NCBI RefSeq assembly: GCF_001865245.1
Contig: NZ_MKXB01000204.1
Span: 1-53,353 of the forward strand
Origin: Streptomyces sp. CC53
Lineage (GTDB): Bacteria; Actinomycetota; Actinomycetes; Streptomycetales; Streptomycetaceae
Length of the DNA stretch: 53,353 bases
Reading direction: 5' to 3'
This document shows positions 46,251 to 53,353 of the stretch, piece after piece. The first letter of the stretch is position 1, and each line of letters begins with the position of its first letter. The notes beneath the pieces are model-generated. The model was not told the origin of the DNA, searched no databases, and saw nothing but the letters and a program-made list of their open reading frames with translations. Position numbers and translations under genes: made by a program.

Positions 46251-46499
46251 TCAGCGGCGCGGCCACACCGGCCGGCGCACCAGGGCGTCCCATTCGTGGT
46301 CCCTCGCGCCCGGCACCGCACGGCCCTGGGCCCGCCATTCCCGGGCGAGGGAGGTGAACAGCGGGACGGTGTCGGCGGGGCGCGCCGGGCCGGTCGTCCG
46401 GGCGCCGGCGGTCGTCCCCCCGTGCCCGGTCCAGGCGGTCGCGGTCCCGGTCTGCGGAGGGGGAGGCACGCGCTCCCACTTTCCGGCGCCAGAGGCCAT
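46251..46499 (-). CDS. Small conserved-looking hypothetical protein
   Basis: 82 aa from the ATG at 46499, which has GGAAGG at ideal spacing; a GTG 18 nt upstream lacks a site. The N-terminal half is Gly/Thr-rich. The C-terminal half is folded-looking: TVPLFTSLAREWRAQGRAVP, then ARDHEWDALVRRPVWPRR. No signal peptide. The strong ribosome site and the Trp-containing C-terminus argue that it is real. Function unknown. Confidence 0.5.
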   Translation of the reverse strand: MASGAGKWERVPPPPQTGTATAWTGHGGTTAGARTTGPARPADTVPLFTSLAREWRAQGRAVPGARDHEWDALVRRPVWPRR

Positions 46500-46599
46500 G
46501 CCAACCCTTCCGTTCACAGCGTGTGGCGGGCTTTTCGCATGATGTCACAGCCGCCTCGTCCGCACCGGTACGTCCGGAAATCCACCCCCGGACCGCACG

Positions 46600-47934
46600 T
46601 CAGTGCGGCAGCACGGCGAACCGCAGCCCGAAGTGGTCGAGGGTGCGTGGCAGCGGCCGGTCGGGGCGCAGGCGGCCGGGCCGGTCCGGCAGGTAGGTGT
46701 GGCGTTCCAGCAGCGCGGCGAGCAGGGTCGAGGTCGCGAACAGCGCCACGTCCTCACCGGGGCAGGCGCCGGGTCCCGCGCTGAAGGGGTACAGCCCCGC
46801 GGTGTCCTCCGCGGTGCCGTCGAGCCAGATCTCCGGGGTGAAGCGGTCGGCGTAGGGCAGGGAGCCGCGCTGGAAGAGCGGCGTGTAGATCAGGAACTCC
46901 GTACCGGCGGGCAGCGTCCCCTCGCCCCAGGCGGTCTCGCGGACGGCTTCCCGCAGCAGGAAGGGCGTCGTCGGCCAGAGCCGCACGGACTCCAGGACGC
47001 AGGCCCGGGTGTAGGGCAGCGGCCGCGGCTCGGTCAGGTCCGTGACGGCGAGCTCGTTGCGCACCTGCGTGGCCTGGGACGCGTGGGTGGCGAGCAGGGC
47101 GAGGGCCCGGTAGGCGGCGATGCCCGCCGCGTCGAACCCGGACAGCCAGTGCGGCACCTGGCCGACCGGGTCCGTGCCGGGGGCCGCCGTCGTCGCGGCG
47201 AGTGCGGCGGCGAGACTGCCCGGCTCCGCCCGCTCCACGTGGTCGCGCAGCCGGCGGTCGAAGCGGTCCCGCAGGCGGGCGCGGCCGGGGGAGGCCGCGG
47301 GCCGGTCCGCGGAGGCGCGCAGCCGCCCGAGCATGGCGGTGAGGGCGGTGTCGTCCCGTGCGGTGTCCCCGAGGGCGAGCCGCCGGACGGTCGCCTGCCA
47401 GGCCTCGGAGAACCGGTCCCAGCGCAGCTCGCCCGTGCCGGCGGAGACGGCGGCCAGCAGCAGCCCGGCCTCCTCCCGGACGGCCCGGAGCATGCGGGGC
47501 GCCAGGCTGTGGAGCTGGTTGCCGGTTTCCAGTGCCGTCTCGTCGAGGAGTCGCCGAGCGGCCCGCTCGTCGCCGCGCACGACGAGGGCGCCGTGCGGCT
47601 GGAACCGCTCCAGCGAGGCCCGGTTCTCGACCCCCGAGGGGGCGTACGGGTCGGGCGTACCGGCCAGGACGGCCTCCGCGTCCGCGGCGTCCAGCAGCAC
47701 GGCGAAACGCCGTCCGGCGAGGTCGATCCGCAGCGGCCCCGGCCCGTAGCGCCGCCGCAGCTCGCCGAGCAGGCGGACGGCCCGCCGGTCGGCCGCGTAC
47801 CGCTCCGCCAGCGCCATCCCCGTACGGCGCCGCAGCAGTAGACCCGCGGCCAGTGCGGGAGCCAGCACCACCGCGCCGAACCGAGCGGCGTCACGCGCGG
47901 AGGCGCTGCGCGGCTCGGCCTCTGCTTCCGTCAT
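46600..47934 (-). CDS. Cytochrome P450
   Basis: 444 aa from the ATG at 47934. A possible membrane segment lies at about 18-40, unusual for bacterial P450s. The K-helix ExxR is in CVLESVRLWPTTPFLLRE (about 313-330). The haem loop FSAGPGACPGEDVAL puts the Cys ligand near residue 391. The I-helix region reads SGFDAAGIAAYRAL, with no AGxxT acid/alcohol pair, which is unusual for a monooxygenase. No ferredoxin gene is adjacent. Substrate unknown. Confidence 0.9.
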   Translation of the reverse strand: MTEAEAEPRSASARDAARFGAVVLAPALAAGLLLRRRTGMALAERYAADRRAVRLLGELRRRYGPGPLRIDLAGRRFAVLLDAADAEAVLAGTPDPYAPSGVENRASLERFQPHGALVVRGDERAARRLLDETALETGNQLHSLAPRMLRAVREEAGLLLAAVSAGTGELRWDRFSEAWQATVRRLALGDTARDDTALTAMLGRLRASADRPAASPGRARLRDRFDRRLRDHVERAEPGSLAAALAATTAAPGTDPVGQVPHWLSGFDAAGIAAYRALALLATHASQATQVRNELAVTDLTEPRPLPYTRACVLESVRLWPTTPFLLREAVRETAWGEGTLPAGTEFLIYTPLFQRGSLPYADRFTPEIWLDGTAEDTAGLYPFSAGPGACPGEDVALFATSTLLAALLERHTYLPDRPGRLRPDRPLPRTLDHFGLRFAVLPH

Positions 47935-48089
47935 ACCGCCCCGGGTCCCCCCGCCCCGGCGGCGCATTCCTCTCGCCCCCGCCCCTCTCCACGGCCCCTC
48001 ACGCCTGACCGGCACACCGGTCGCGCGGGGACGCGGCCCCCGGGCCTGGAGGGGAAGGGGGCCCGGGGACCGCTCGTGGCCGCTGCAGG

Positions 48090-48473
48090 TCAGCCGCCCG
48101 TCATCGGCCCCCCGCTGCCGAACCCGCCGCTCTGCGAGCCGCGCCACTTGTGGTCGTCCTCGGACACCGGCGACGTGTCGGGCTCGGTCGGTTCGTGCTT
48201 CAGCTCGTACGGCATCAGCCGCCGCTCGCCCTGCGGCACCTCCGCGGGCTTGCGGTGGCCCTCCACCTCGCCGGGCAGCCCGGCGTCGGGCGGCCGTTGC
48301 GGATGCTCCTCGGGTTGCGGCGGGGCGGCCTCCTTGATCCAGATGCGCCGGCCCAGCCAGAAGGCCCCGATGAGGAAGCCGACGATCAGGATGCCCGCGA
48401 TCAGCTGGCCCAGTCCGTGCCGGACAAACGTCGGGGCCGCGAATTCCGCGCTGAGGTAGACGAAACCGTTCAT
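48090..48473 (-). CDS. Small membrane protein, DUF6479-like
   Basis: 127 aa. One membrane helix (about 20-42, LGQLIAGILIVGFLIGAFWLG) is followed by a hydrophilic tail rich in Pro and Glu, including EEHPQRPPDAG and RRLMPYELKHE. I recall this layout from the Streptomyces family DUF6479, tentatively. It is alone between the P450 and the rodlins. Function unknown. Confidence 0.65.
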   Translation of the reverse strand: MNGFVYLSAEFAAPTFVRHGLGQLIAGILIVGFLIGAFWLGRRIWIKEAAPPQPEEHPQRPPDAGLPGEVEGHRKPAEVPQGERRLMPYELKHEPTEPDTSPVSEDDHKWRGSQSGGFGSGGPMTGG

Positions 48474-48552
48474 AAAATAGGAGTACCCGCAGGCGGCCGT
48501 CGGACACCGCCGGTCGCGGACGCCTCGGCGACAACGCCGTCGGAATGATCGT

Positions 48553-48581
48553 CGTAAGAATTCTCAACCTGTCTTCGTGGA
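48553..48581 (+). promoter_or_regulatory. Possible SigBldN-like promoter of the first rodlin gene
   Basis: CGTAAG (48553-48558) and CGTGGA (48576-48581), 17 nt apart, resemble the CGTAAC/CGTTGA type promoter used by the developmental sigma factor BldN, but match imperfectly. Rodlins and chaplins are BldN-dependent in S. coelicolor. Confidence 0.3.
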
Positions 48582-48649
48582 TTGCGCTCTTCGGGTGACC
48601 TCGCGGAACCTAAACAGCGCCGAGCTGTTGGTCAGAGCGACCCGAGACC

Positions 48650-48675
48650 GGGTTTCTCGACGAGAAGGATCACGA
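48650..48675 (+). repeat. Duplicated rodlin leader, first copy
   Basis: The 26 nt before the first rodlin ATG (core TTTCTCGACGAGAAGGATCA) match the 26 nt before the second rodlin (49176-49201, core TCTCTCGACGATAAGGATCG). The ribosome site AAGGA is inside. The duplication therefore included the leader. Confidence 0.75.
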
Positions 48676-49065
48676 ATGATCAAGAAGGCTCTGGCGTCCG
48701 CGGGCGTCGCCGCGGCCGTGCTCGGCGCGGGCGCCCCGATGGCCGCCGCCACGGGTGACCACGGTGTGGACACCCAGAACGGCAACTTCGCCGCCCAGTA
48801 CTACGGCAACACGACGACGGGCGGCTACATGAGCCCGCAGATCGGTCTCATCCAGGGTTCGTTCAACAAGCCCTGTGTCGGTCTGCCGGCCCAGGTCGAC
48901 GTCCAGAACATCCTGGCGCTGGTCAACGTGGGTGTTCAGGACATCCTCAACGACACCCAGAACCAGCAGTGCGCGGAGAACTCCACCGCGGTCAAGGGCG
49001 ACAGCGCCCTGTCGCACATCCTGGAGAACGTCCTCTCCGAGAACGGCTCCGTCGCCGTCCGCTGA
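48676..49065 (+). CDS. rdlA: Rodlin
   Basis: 129 aa. Sec signal at about 1-26 (MIKKALASAGVAAAVLGAG, cleavage after MAAA). Mature part: TGDHGVDTQNGNFAAQYYGN, MSPQIGLIQGSFNKPCVGLP, VQNILALVNVGVQDILNDTQ and a second Cys in NQQCAENSTAVKGDSA. This is the rodlin pattern with two Cys. Rodlins line up chaplin fibrils into paired rodlets on aerial hyphae and spores. Naming it rdlA rather than rdlB is arbitrary. Confidence 0.95.
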   Translation: MIKKALASAGVAAAVLGAGAPMAAATGDHGVDTQNGNFAAQYYGNTTTGGYMSPQIGLIQGSFNKPCVGLPAQVDVQNILALVNVGVQDILNDTQNQQCAENSTAVKGDSALSHILENVLSENGSVAVR

Positions 49066-49201
49066 CGGCCCGCGCCACCCGGCCCGCGTGGCCTCGCGCC
49101 GTGCGGGCCGGTATCCCGCTTCATCCCTCTCCCCATGCGCCCCACCTGCGGGTGGCGGCAGACGACCCGCACGCCGGGTCTCTCGACGATAAGGATCGAC
49201 C

Positions 49202-49594
49202 ATGATCAAGAAGGTTCTGGCTGGTGCCGGTGTCGCCGCGGCCGTCCTGGGTGCGGGCGCGCCGATGGCCGCCGCCACGGGTGACCACGGGGTCGACACC
49301 CAGAACGGCAACTTCTCGAAGCAGGCCTACGGCAACACGGTCACCGGCGGGAAGATGAGCCCGCAGATGTCCCTCGTCCAGGGCACCCTGAACAAGCCGT
49401 GCCTCGGCGTGCCGATCCAGGCCGACGTCCAGAACATCGTCGCCCTGGTCAACGTGGGCGTCCAGGACATCCTGAACGACACCCAGAACCAGCAGTGTGT
49501 GGAGAACTCCACCGCGGTCAAGGGTGACAGCGCCCTGTCGCACATCCTGGAGAACGTCCTCTCCGAGAACGCGTCGGCGGCCATCCGCGGCTGA
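49202..49594 (+). CDS. rdlB: Rodlin, second tandem copy
   Basis: 130 aa, clearly homologous over its full length to the gene before it. Same signal peptide and the same NQQC and NSTAVKGDSALSHILENVLS segments. Differences cluster in the middle (NFSKQAYGNTVTGGKMSPQM) and the C-terminus (NASAAIRG). Same orientation as the first copy, 136 nt downstream, with its own leader. It ends at a very strong hairpin. Confidence 0.95.
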   Translation: MIKKVLAGAGVAAAVLGAGAPMAAATGDHGVDTQNGNFSKQAYGNTVTGGKMSPQMSLVQGTLNKPCLGVPIQADVQNIVALVNVGVQDILNDTQNQQCVENSTAVKGDSALSHILENVLSENASAAIRG

Positions 49595-49608
49595 CGTCCG
49601 CCGGAGCG

Positions 49609-49657
49609 CATGGGCGGGCCCCCGCATCCGAACCACGGGTGCGGGGGCCCGCCCATG
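49609..49657 (+). terminator. Very strong rodlin terminator
   Basis: Perfect 18-bp arms CATGGGCGGGCCCCCGCA (49609-49626) and TGCGGGGGCCCGCCCATG (49640-49657). The inner loop can pair four more positions to leave an AACCA loop. It is 14 nt after the stop. Confidence 0.85.
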
Positions 49658-49782
49658 TCCGCGTGCCGAGCGCCCGGAGCGGCCCCCTCGATCGCCGGGC
49701 CCGATCGCGGAAGTCGTGTGAAACATTTCCCCGGGCCACCGCGTCGGTGAGGTGAGGGCACCAGCGGTGCGAGGGGGAGGGC

Positions 49783-50313
49783 ATGGGACGGACCGGCACG
49801 GACGGGTTCCTGGAGTTCGCACGGGGGAGGGCCGGCCACCTCTACCGCTCGGCGTGCCTCCTCACCAGCGGAGACACCCACCTCGCCGAGGACCTGGTGC
49901 AGGAGACGCTCGGCCGGATGTACGTCCTGTGGGGCCGCACGGCGCTGTTCGGGAGGGCGGCACGGATCGACAACCCGGCGGCGTACGCGCAGACCGTCCT
50001 CGTCCGTGCCTTCCTCAGCCACCAGCGGCGCCGGTCGTCCACGGAGCGGCCGCTCGGGGCGCTGCCGGAGGCCGCGCAGCCGCCCGCCGCCCACGACGAC
50101 CCGGCGCTGCGCGTCGCGCTCCTCGACGCGTTGGCGGACCTGCCACCCAAGGACCGGGCGGTCGTCGTGCTGCGGTACTGGGAGGACCGCAGCATCGAGG
50201 AGACCGCCCAGGCGCTGCGGGTCAGCTCCGCCGCCGTGCGCACGCGGTCGGTGCGGGCCCTGGGCAGGCTCAGGCAGCGGCTCGGCGGGGGCATCGCCGA
50301 GTACGCCCGCTGA
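49783..50313 (+). CDS. SigE-family ECF RNA polymerase sigma factor
   Basis: 176 aa, ATG with GGGGGAGGGC upstream. Region 2: FARGRAGHLYRSACLLTSGD, then LAEDLVQETLGRMYVLWGR (residues 10-55). Region 4: LPPKDRAVVVLRYWEDRSIEETAQALRVSSAAVRTRSVRALGRL (about 120-165). The opening is typical of the actinobacterial SigE-family (ECF41/56-like group). Its partner 33 nt downstream is a membrane-anchored protein, which is common for this group. Confidence 0.92.
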   Translation: MGRTGTDGFLEFARGRAGHLYRSACLLTSGDTHLAEDLVQETLGRMYVLWGRTALFGRAARIDNPAAYAQTVLVRAFLSHQRRRSSTERPLGALPEAAQPPAAHDDPALRVALLDALADLPPKDRAVVVLRYWEDRSIEETAQALRVSSAAVRTRSVRALGRLRQRLGGGIAEYAR

Positions 50314-50346
50314 AACGTTCGTTCATGTTCCTGTACACATCGTGAC

Positions 50347-51693
50347 ATGCACCTGGGGGCTGGAATGCCGGAAGAGGGACGGTTCGAGGACGACTTGGTG
50401 GTCGCCCTGCGCCGCACGGGCGACACCTTCGCTCCGGACGGCGGCGGACTGGTGGCGGGCGGGGTGGCCCGCGGCCGGCGCCGTGTGGTGCGGCGGCGGA
50501 CCGGAGCGGTCGCCGGGGGTGTGCTGGCCCTCGCCCTGGTGGGCGTCGGCTGTGCCTACGCGGCGGGCGCGCTGGGCGGCAGGGCCCGCACGGCGGACGT
50601 GGCCGCCGACCGGGGGGACGGGGGTCCTCCGGTCGCGGCCGCGCCGCCCGGGCCCAGTGCCGCGACCGGCCGGGTGGACCCGGTTCCCTCAGCCACCGCC
50701 GAACCGCCGCCCAGGGCGGAGGGCGGCGGGGTCAGCGCTGCGGAGGTGCTCAGGACGTTCCGGGCGCTGCTGCCGGGCGGCGAGCTGACCGAGCCCGCCG
50801 CGCGGGGCACGGCCGAGGGGCCGACGGCCTCCGGGGTGTTCGACGACGGCCGCGGCCGGGCCGCGGTCGGCATCGCGTTCTTCCGCGTCGCCCCGGGAGA
50901 CGACACCTACACACGCTGCCCGGACGCGGCGCTCGTCCCGCACGACGGCTGCACCACGGAGACCCTGCCCGGCGGCGCCCGGCTGATGGTCCTCAAGGGG
51001 TACGAATACCCCGACAAGCGGGAGGAGACGAAGAACTGGCGGGCGTCGCTGGTCCACCCGGACGGCGTGGTCGTCGACCTGAACACGTGGAACGCGCCCG
51101 CCCAGAAGGGCTCGGCCGTCTCCCGGGCGGAACCGCCCTTCACCTCCGCGCAGATGAAGGCCGTCGTCTCGGCCGACGCCTGGAAACCGGTCCTCGACCA
51201 CCTGCCCGACCCGGGAGGATGGCCGGAGGAGGGCGGGCCGGAAGGGCCGGTGGCCGGCGACGGCTCCGGCGAGGCCGCGGTGAAACCCCTCTTCCTGTCC
51301 CTGCTGCCCGAGAACCTCACCCGGGTCCGCAGCGGCGGTGAGGGCGACTACGCGTACGCCGTCGTCGACGACGGCAAGGGCCGCAGCCTCGTCCAGGTGA
51401 ACGCCCAGCCAGGCATGGGAGGCGCGGGGCCCTCCCTCTTCCCGCCGGGCTCGTACACGACCCTGGCCGACGGCACCAAGGTGAGGGCGGTCCGGCAGGC
51501 GGGGGAGAAGGGCGGCAAGGACGTGGTGTGGTGGAGCGTCGACACGCTGCGGCCGAGCGGCTACCGCGTCGTGGTCTCCGCCTTCAACACCCCGGACCAA
51601 GACCAGGACGCCACCCGCGCCAAGCCCGCGCTCGACATGGAGCAGCTGCAGACCATCGCCACCAGCGAGAAGTGGCTGGAGCCGGCGGAGTGA
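50347..51693 (+). CDS. Membrane-anchored protein linked to the ECF sigma factor
   Basis: 448 aa from the ATG at 50347; an ATG at 50365 is an alternative. A cytosolic part of about 50 residues (FEDDLVVALRRTGDTFAPDG, then basic RRRVVRRRTG) precedes one membrane helix (about 55-75). A Pro/Ala-rich linker and a large outside domain follow, with two related halves that each contain an FDDGRGRAAV or VDDGKGRSLV motif. There is no zinc HxxxCxxC anti-sigma motif. Layout and gene order suggest a regulator or effector of the sigma factor, but this is inference. Confidence 0.75.
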   Translation: MHLGAGMPEEGRFEDDLVVALRRTGDTFAPDGGGLVAGGVARGRRRVVRRRTGAVAGGVLALALVGVGCAYAAGALGGRARTADVAADRGDGGPPVAAAPPGPSAATGRVDPVPSATAEPPPRAEGGGVSAAEVLRTFRALLPGGELTEPAARGTAEGPTASGVFDDGRGRAAVGIAFFRVAPGDDTYTRCPDAALVPHDGCTTETLPGGARLMVLKGYEYPDKREETKNWRASLVHPDGVVVDLNTWNAPAQKGSAVSRAEPPFTSAQMKAVVSADAWKPVLDHLPDPGGWPEEGGPEGPVAGDGSGEAAVKPLFLSLLPENLTRVRSGGEGDYAYAVVDDGKGRSLVQVNAQPGMGGAGPSLFPPGSYTTLADGTKVRAVRQAGEKGGKDVVWWSVDTLRPSGYRVVVSAFNTPDQDQDATRAKPALDMEQLQTIATSEKWLEPAE

Positions 51694-51709
51694 CCCGCCG
51701 GACGGCCGC

Positions 51710-53353
51710 TCACTTCGCGTCCGCGTAGCACTCCACCGTCGTCGTCGTGAACGGGAAGCGCACCGGCGTGTCACCGAAGGCGATCCGCCCGGCCAGGTCC
51801 CCGGCCGCGCGGATCGCCTCGGCGACCGCCTCCGCCTCCCCGGCGGGGCAGTGCACGATCACCTCGTCGTGCTGGAAGAACACCGGCTCCGCCCGCATCC
51901 CGGCGGTCGCCCGGCGCAGCGCGGCCAGCATGAGCAGCGCCCAGTCCGCGGCGCTGCCCTGCACCACGAAGTTCCGGGTGAACCGGCCCCGGGCGCGCGC
52001 GTCCAGCGAGGCGTACCCGGGGACGTACCCGCTCGTGTCCGCGGCGGGGGCTCCCTCGTCGTCCCCCTGGGGCAGGCCCGCCTCGCCGGCCTCCCCGGCG
52101 CCGACCGCCGGCGGGCTCGTGCGGCCCAGCCAGGTGCGCACCAGCCGGCCCTCCTCGCCCGCCCGCGCCGCGTCGTCCACGTACGCCACGGCCCGCGGGA
52201 ACCTGCGGCGGAGCGCCGCCAGGTCCTTCAGCCCGTCCCCGCTGGTCTGCCCGTAGACCGCGCCCAGCAGCGCCAGCTTCGCCTCCTCCCGGCCGCCGGG
52301 GAACGCCCGGTCCGACAGGCGCGTGTACAGGTCGCCGCCGTGCCCGGCGACCTCCATGAAGCCCGGGTCGCGGGAGACCGCCGCCAGGACGCGCGGCTCC
52401 AGCTGGTCGGCGTCCGCGACCACCAGCCGCCAGCCGTCGTCCGCGACGACGGCCCGCCGGATCACCTTCGGGATCTGCAGCGCGCCCCCGCCGTTGGTCG
52501 TCCACCGGCCGCTGACCGCGCCGCCCGGCACGTACTCCGGCCGGAACCGACCGTCCCGCACCCAGTCCTGAAGCCACGACCAGCCGTGCGCCGTCCAGAT
52601 CCGGTACAGCGTCTTGTAGGCGAGCAGCGGCTCGACCGCCGGGTGGTCGACCGCGGCCAGTTCCCAGCGGCGCGTGGACCGGAGCCTGACACCCGCCTGC
52701 GCGAACGCCCTCACCACGTCGGCCGGCAGGTCGGGCCGCACCCGCCGGCCGAACGCCGCCGACACCTCCTCCGCCAGCTCCGCGAGCCGGCGCGGCTCGC
52801 CTCCGCCCGCGTACCGCTCGCCCAGCAGCTCGTGCAGCACCTGCCGGTGCACGTCCGCCCGCCAGGGCAGCCCCGCCCGGTGCATCTCGGCCGCCACCAG
52901 CGCCCCGGCCGACTCGGCCGCCGTCAACAGCCTCATGCGGTCCGGGTGCTCGGCCTCCCCGTGCCGCCGCTGCTGCGCGGCGTAGACCTCCAGCAGCCCG
53001 TCGAACGGCACGTCCGGACCGGTCGGCCGCGCGTCGAAAAGCGAGGACTGCGCGCCCGGCTCCGGCGCCCTCGCCGGGGGGTCCGGCGGCACGGGGCGGC
53101 CGCGCAGCCGTGCCCAGGCAGCCGCCGCCGACCGCGGCTCACCGAGCCGCCCCTCGTGGCCGAGCAGCAGCTGCTCCGCCGCCTCCAGGTCGTAGCACCG
53201 CTCGACCCGCACGCCCGCCGCCAGCAGCCGCGGGTACAGCCCGGCCGTGGACCGCCACACCCACCGGTCGACCTCGGGGCGGGAGCGCACCGCCTCCACC
53301 AGGTCCGGTTCCTCCCGCACCGGGCCGGCGGGCAGGCCGTCGGGGCCGAGCGG
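51710..53353 (-). CDS. Family A DNA polymerase (bifunctional 3'-5' exonuclease/polymerase type), 5' end cut off
   Basis: At least 547 aa; the frame stays open to the window edge, so the true start lies outside, probably only a few residues on. The N-terminal part (about 1-200) sits where the exonuclease domain belongs, but I see no DxE pair. Polymerase motif A reads VVADADQLEPRVLA, motif B is in REEAKLALLGAVYGQTSG with the R..K spacing kept, and motif C is QHDEVIVH. It lacks the 5' nuclease domain of PolI. Likely a repair or accessory polymerase. Converges on the upstream gene with a 16-nt gap. Confidence 0.88.
   Translation of the reverse strand, partial: PLGPDGLPAGPVREEPDLVEAVRSRPEVDRWVWRSTAGLYPRLLAAGVRVERCYDLEAAEQLLLGHEGRLGEPRSAAAAWARLRGRPVPPDPPARAPEPGAQSSLFDARPTGPDVPFDGLLEVYAAQQRRHGEAEHPDRMRLLTAAESAGALVAAEMHRAGLPWRADVHRQVLHELLGERYAGGGEPRRLAELAEEVSAAFGRRVRPDLPADVVRAFAQAGVRLRSTRRWELAAVDHPAVEPLLAYKTLYRIWTAHGWSWLQDWVRDGRFRPEYVPGGAVSGRWTTNGGGALQIPKVIRRAVVADDGWRLVVADADQLEPRVLAAVSRDPGFMEVAGHGGDLYTRLSDRAFPGGREEAKLALLGAVYGQTSGDGLKDLAALRRRFPRAVAYVDDAARAGEEGRLVRTWLGRTSPPAVGAGEAGEAGLPQGDDEGAPAADTSGYVPGYASLDARARGRFTRNFVVQGSAADWALLMLAALRRATAGMRAEPVFFQHDEVIVHCPAGEAEAVAEAIRAAGDLAGRIAFGDTPVRFPFTTTTVECYADAK

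Noticed and set aside
49609..49657. Hairpin as a small RNA gene
   Set aside because: It sits 14 nt after a rodlin stop and has no promoter of its own, so a terminator explains it.
50347..51693. Zinc anti-sigma factor
   Set aside because: No HxxxCxxC motif is present. Only the gene order and single membrane helix suggest a regulatory link.

Overview
The window is about 70% or more GC, with GTG starts, four-base GTGA/ATGA overlaps, Tat-dependent tyrosinase, chaplins and rodlins. Together these point to a Streptomyces chromosome. No rRNA, tRNA, CRISPR array, transposase or phage gene was seen.

Layout. (1) 13-2795: a BlaI-type repressor with an M56 membrane protease, and an M20 peptidase. (2) 2946-20159: a compact biosynthetic cluster. 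Nine minus-strand genes run from carA (18377) to an exporter (2946) and end at a strong hairpin (2903-2938). In order they are carA, carB, an SbnA-like and an SbnB-like pair that make L-2,3-diaminopropionate, an FAD/NAD(P)-binding oxygenase-like protein, a NodU/CmcH/TobZ-type carbamoyltransferase, a one-module C-A-T NRPS, a discrete thioesterase and an MFS pump. A small secreted peptide gene precedes carA, and a divergent LuxR-type regulator lies beyond it. The logic that can be read is: make Dap, make a private pool of carbamoyl phosphate, oxidise and/or carbamoylate, load on the NRPS, release, export. I cannot assign a known product, so this is the main candidate for an undescribed system.

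(3) 20682-25637: a MocR/LysE divergent pair, a VKOR-like protein with a small DUF5949-like protein, and the melC1-melC2 tyrosinase operon. (4) 25730-49594: a developmental surface locus. Three short chaplins and two tandem rodlins flank three small secreted proteins, a large secreted beta-rich protein and an eight-gene polysaccharide operon (two GT4 enzymes, initiating phosphosugar transferase, polymerase/ligase, MurJ-like flippase, deacetylase, Wzz-like protein, CelD-like acyltransferase). A GH26-like glycosidase, an ATP-grasp protein and an FAD oxidoreductase follow. From memory this resembles the chpG-melC-chpF-rdl neighbourhood of S. coelicolor, but no long sortase-anchored chaplin is present here. 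A P450 and a small membrane protein sit before the rodlins.

(5) 49783-53353: a SigE-family ECF sigma factor with a membrane-anchored partner, then a family A DNA polymerase that is cut off by the window edge.

All assignments are from reading motifs by eye. No database search was run.
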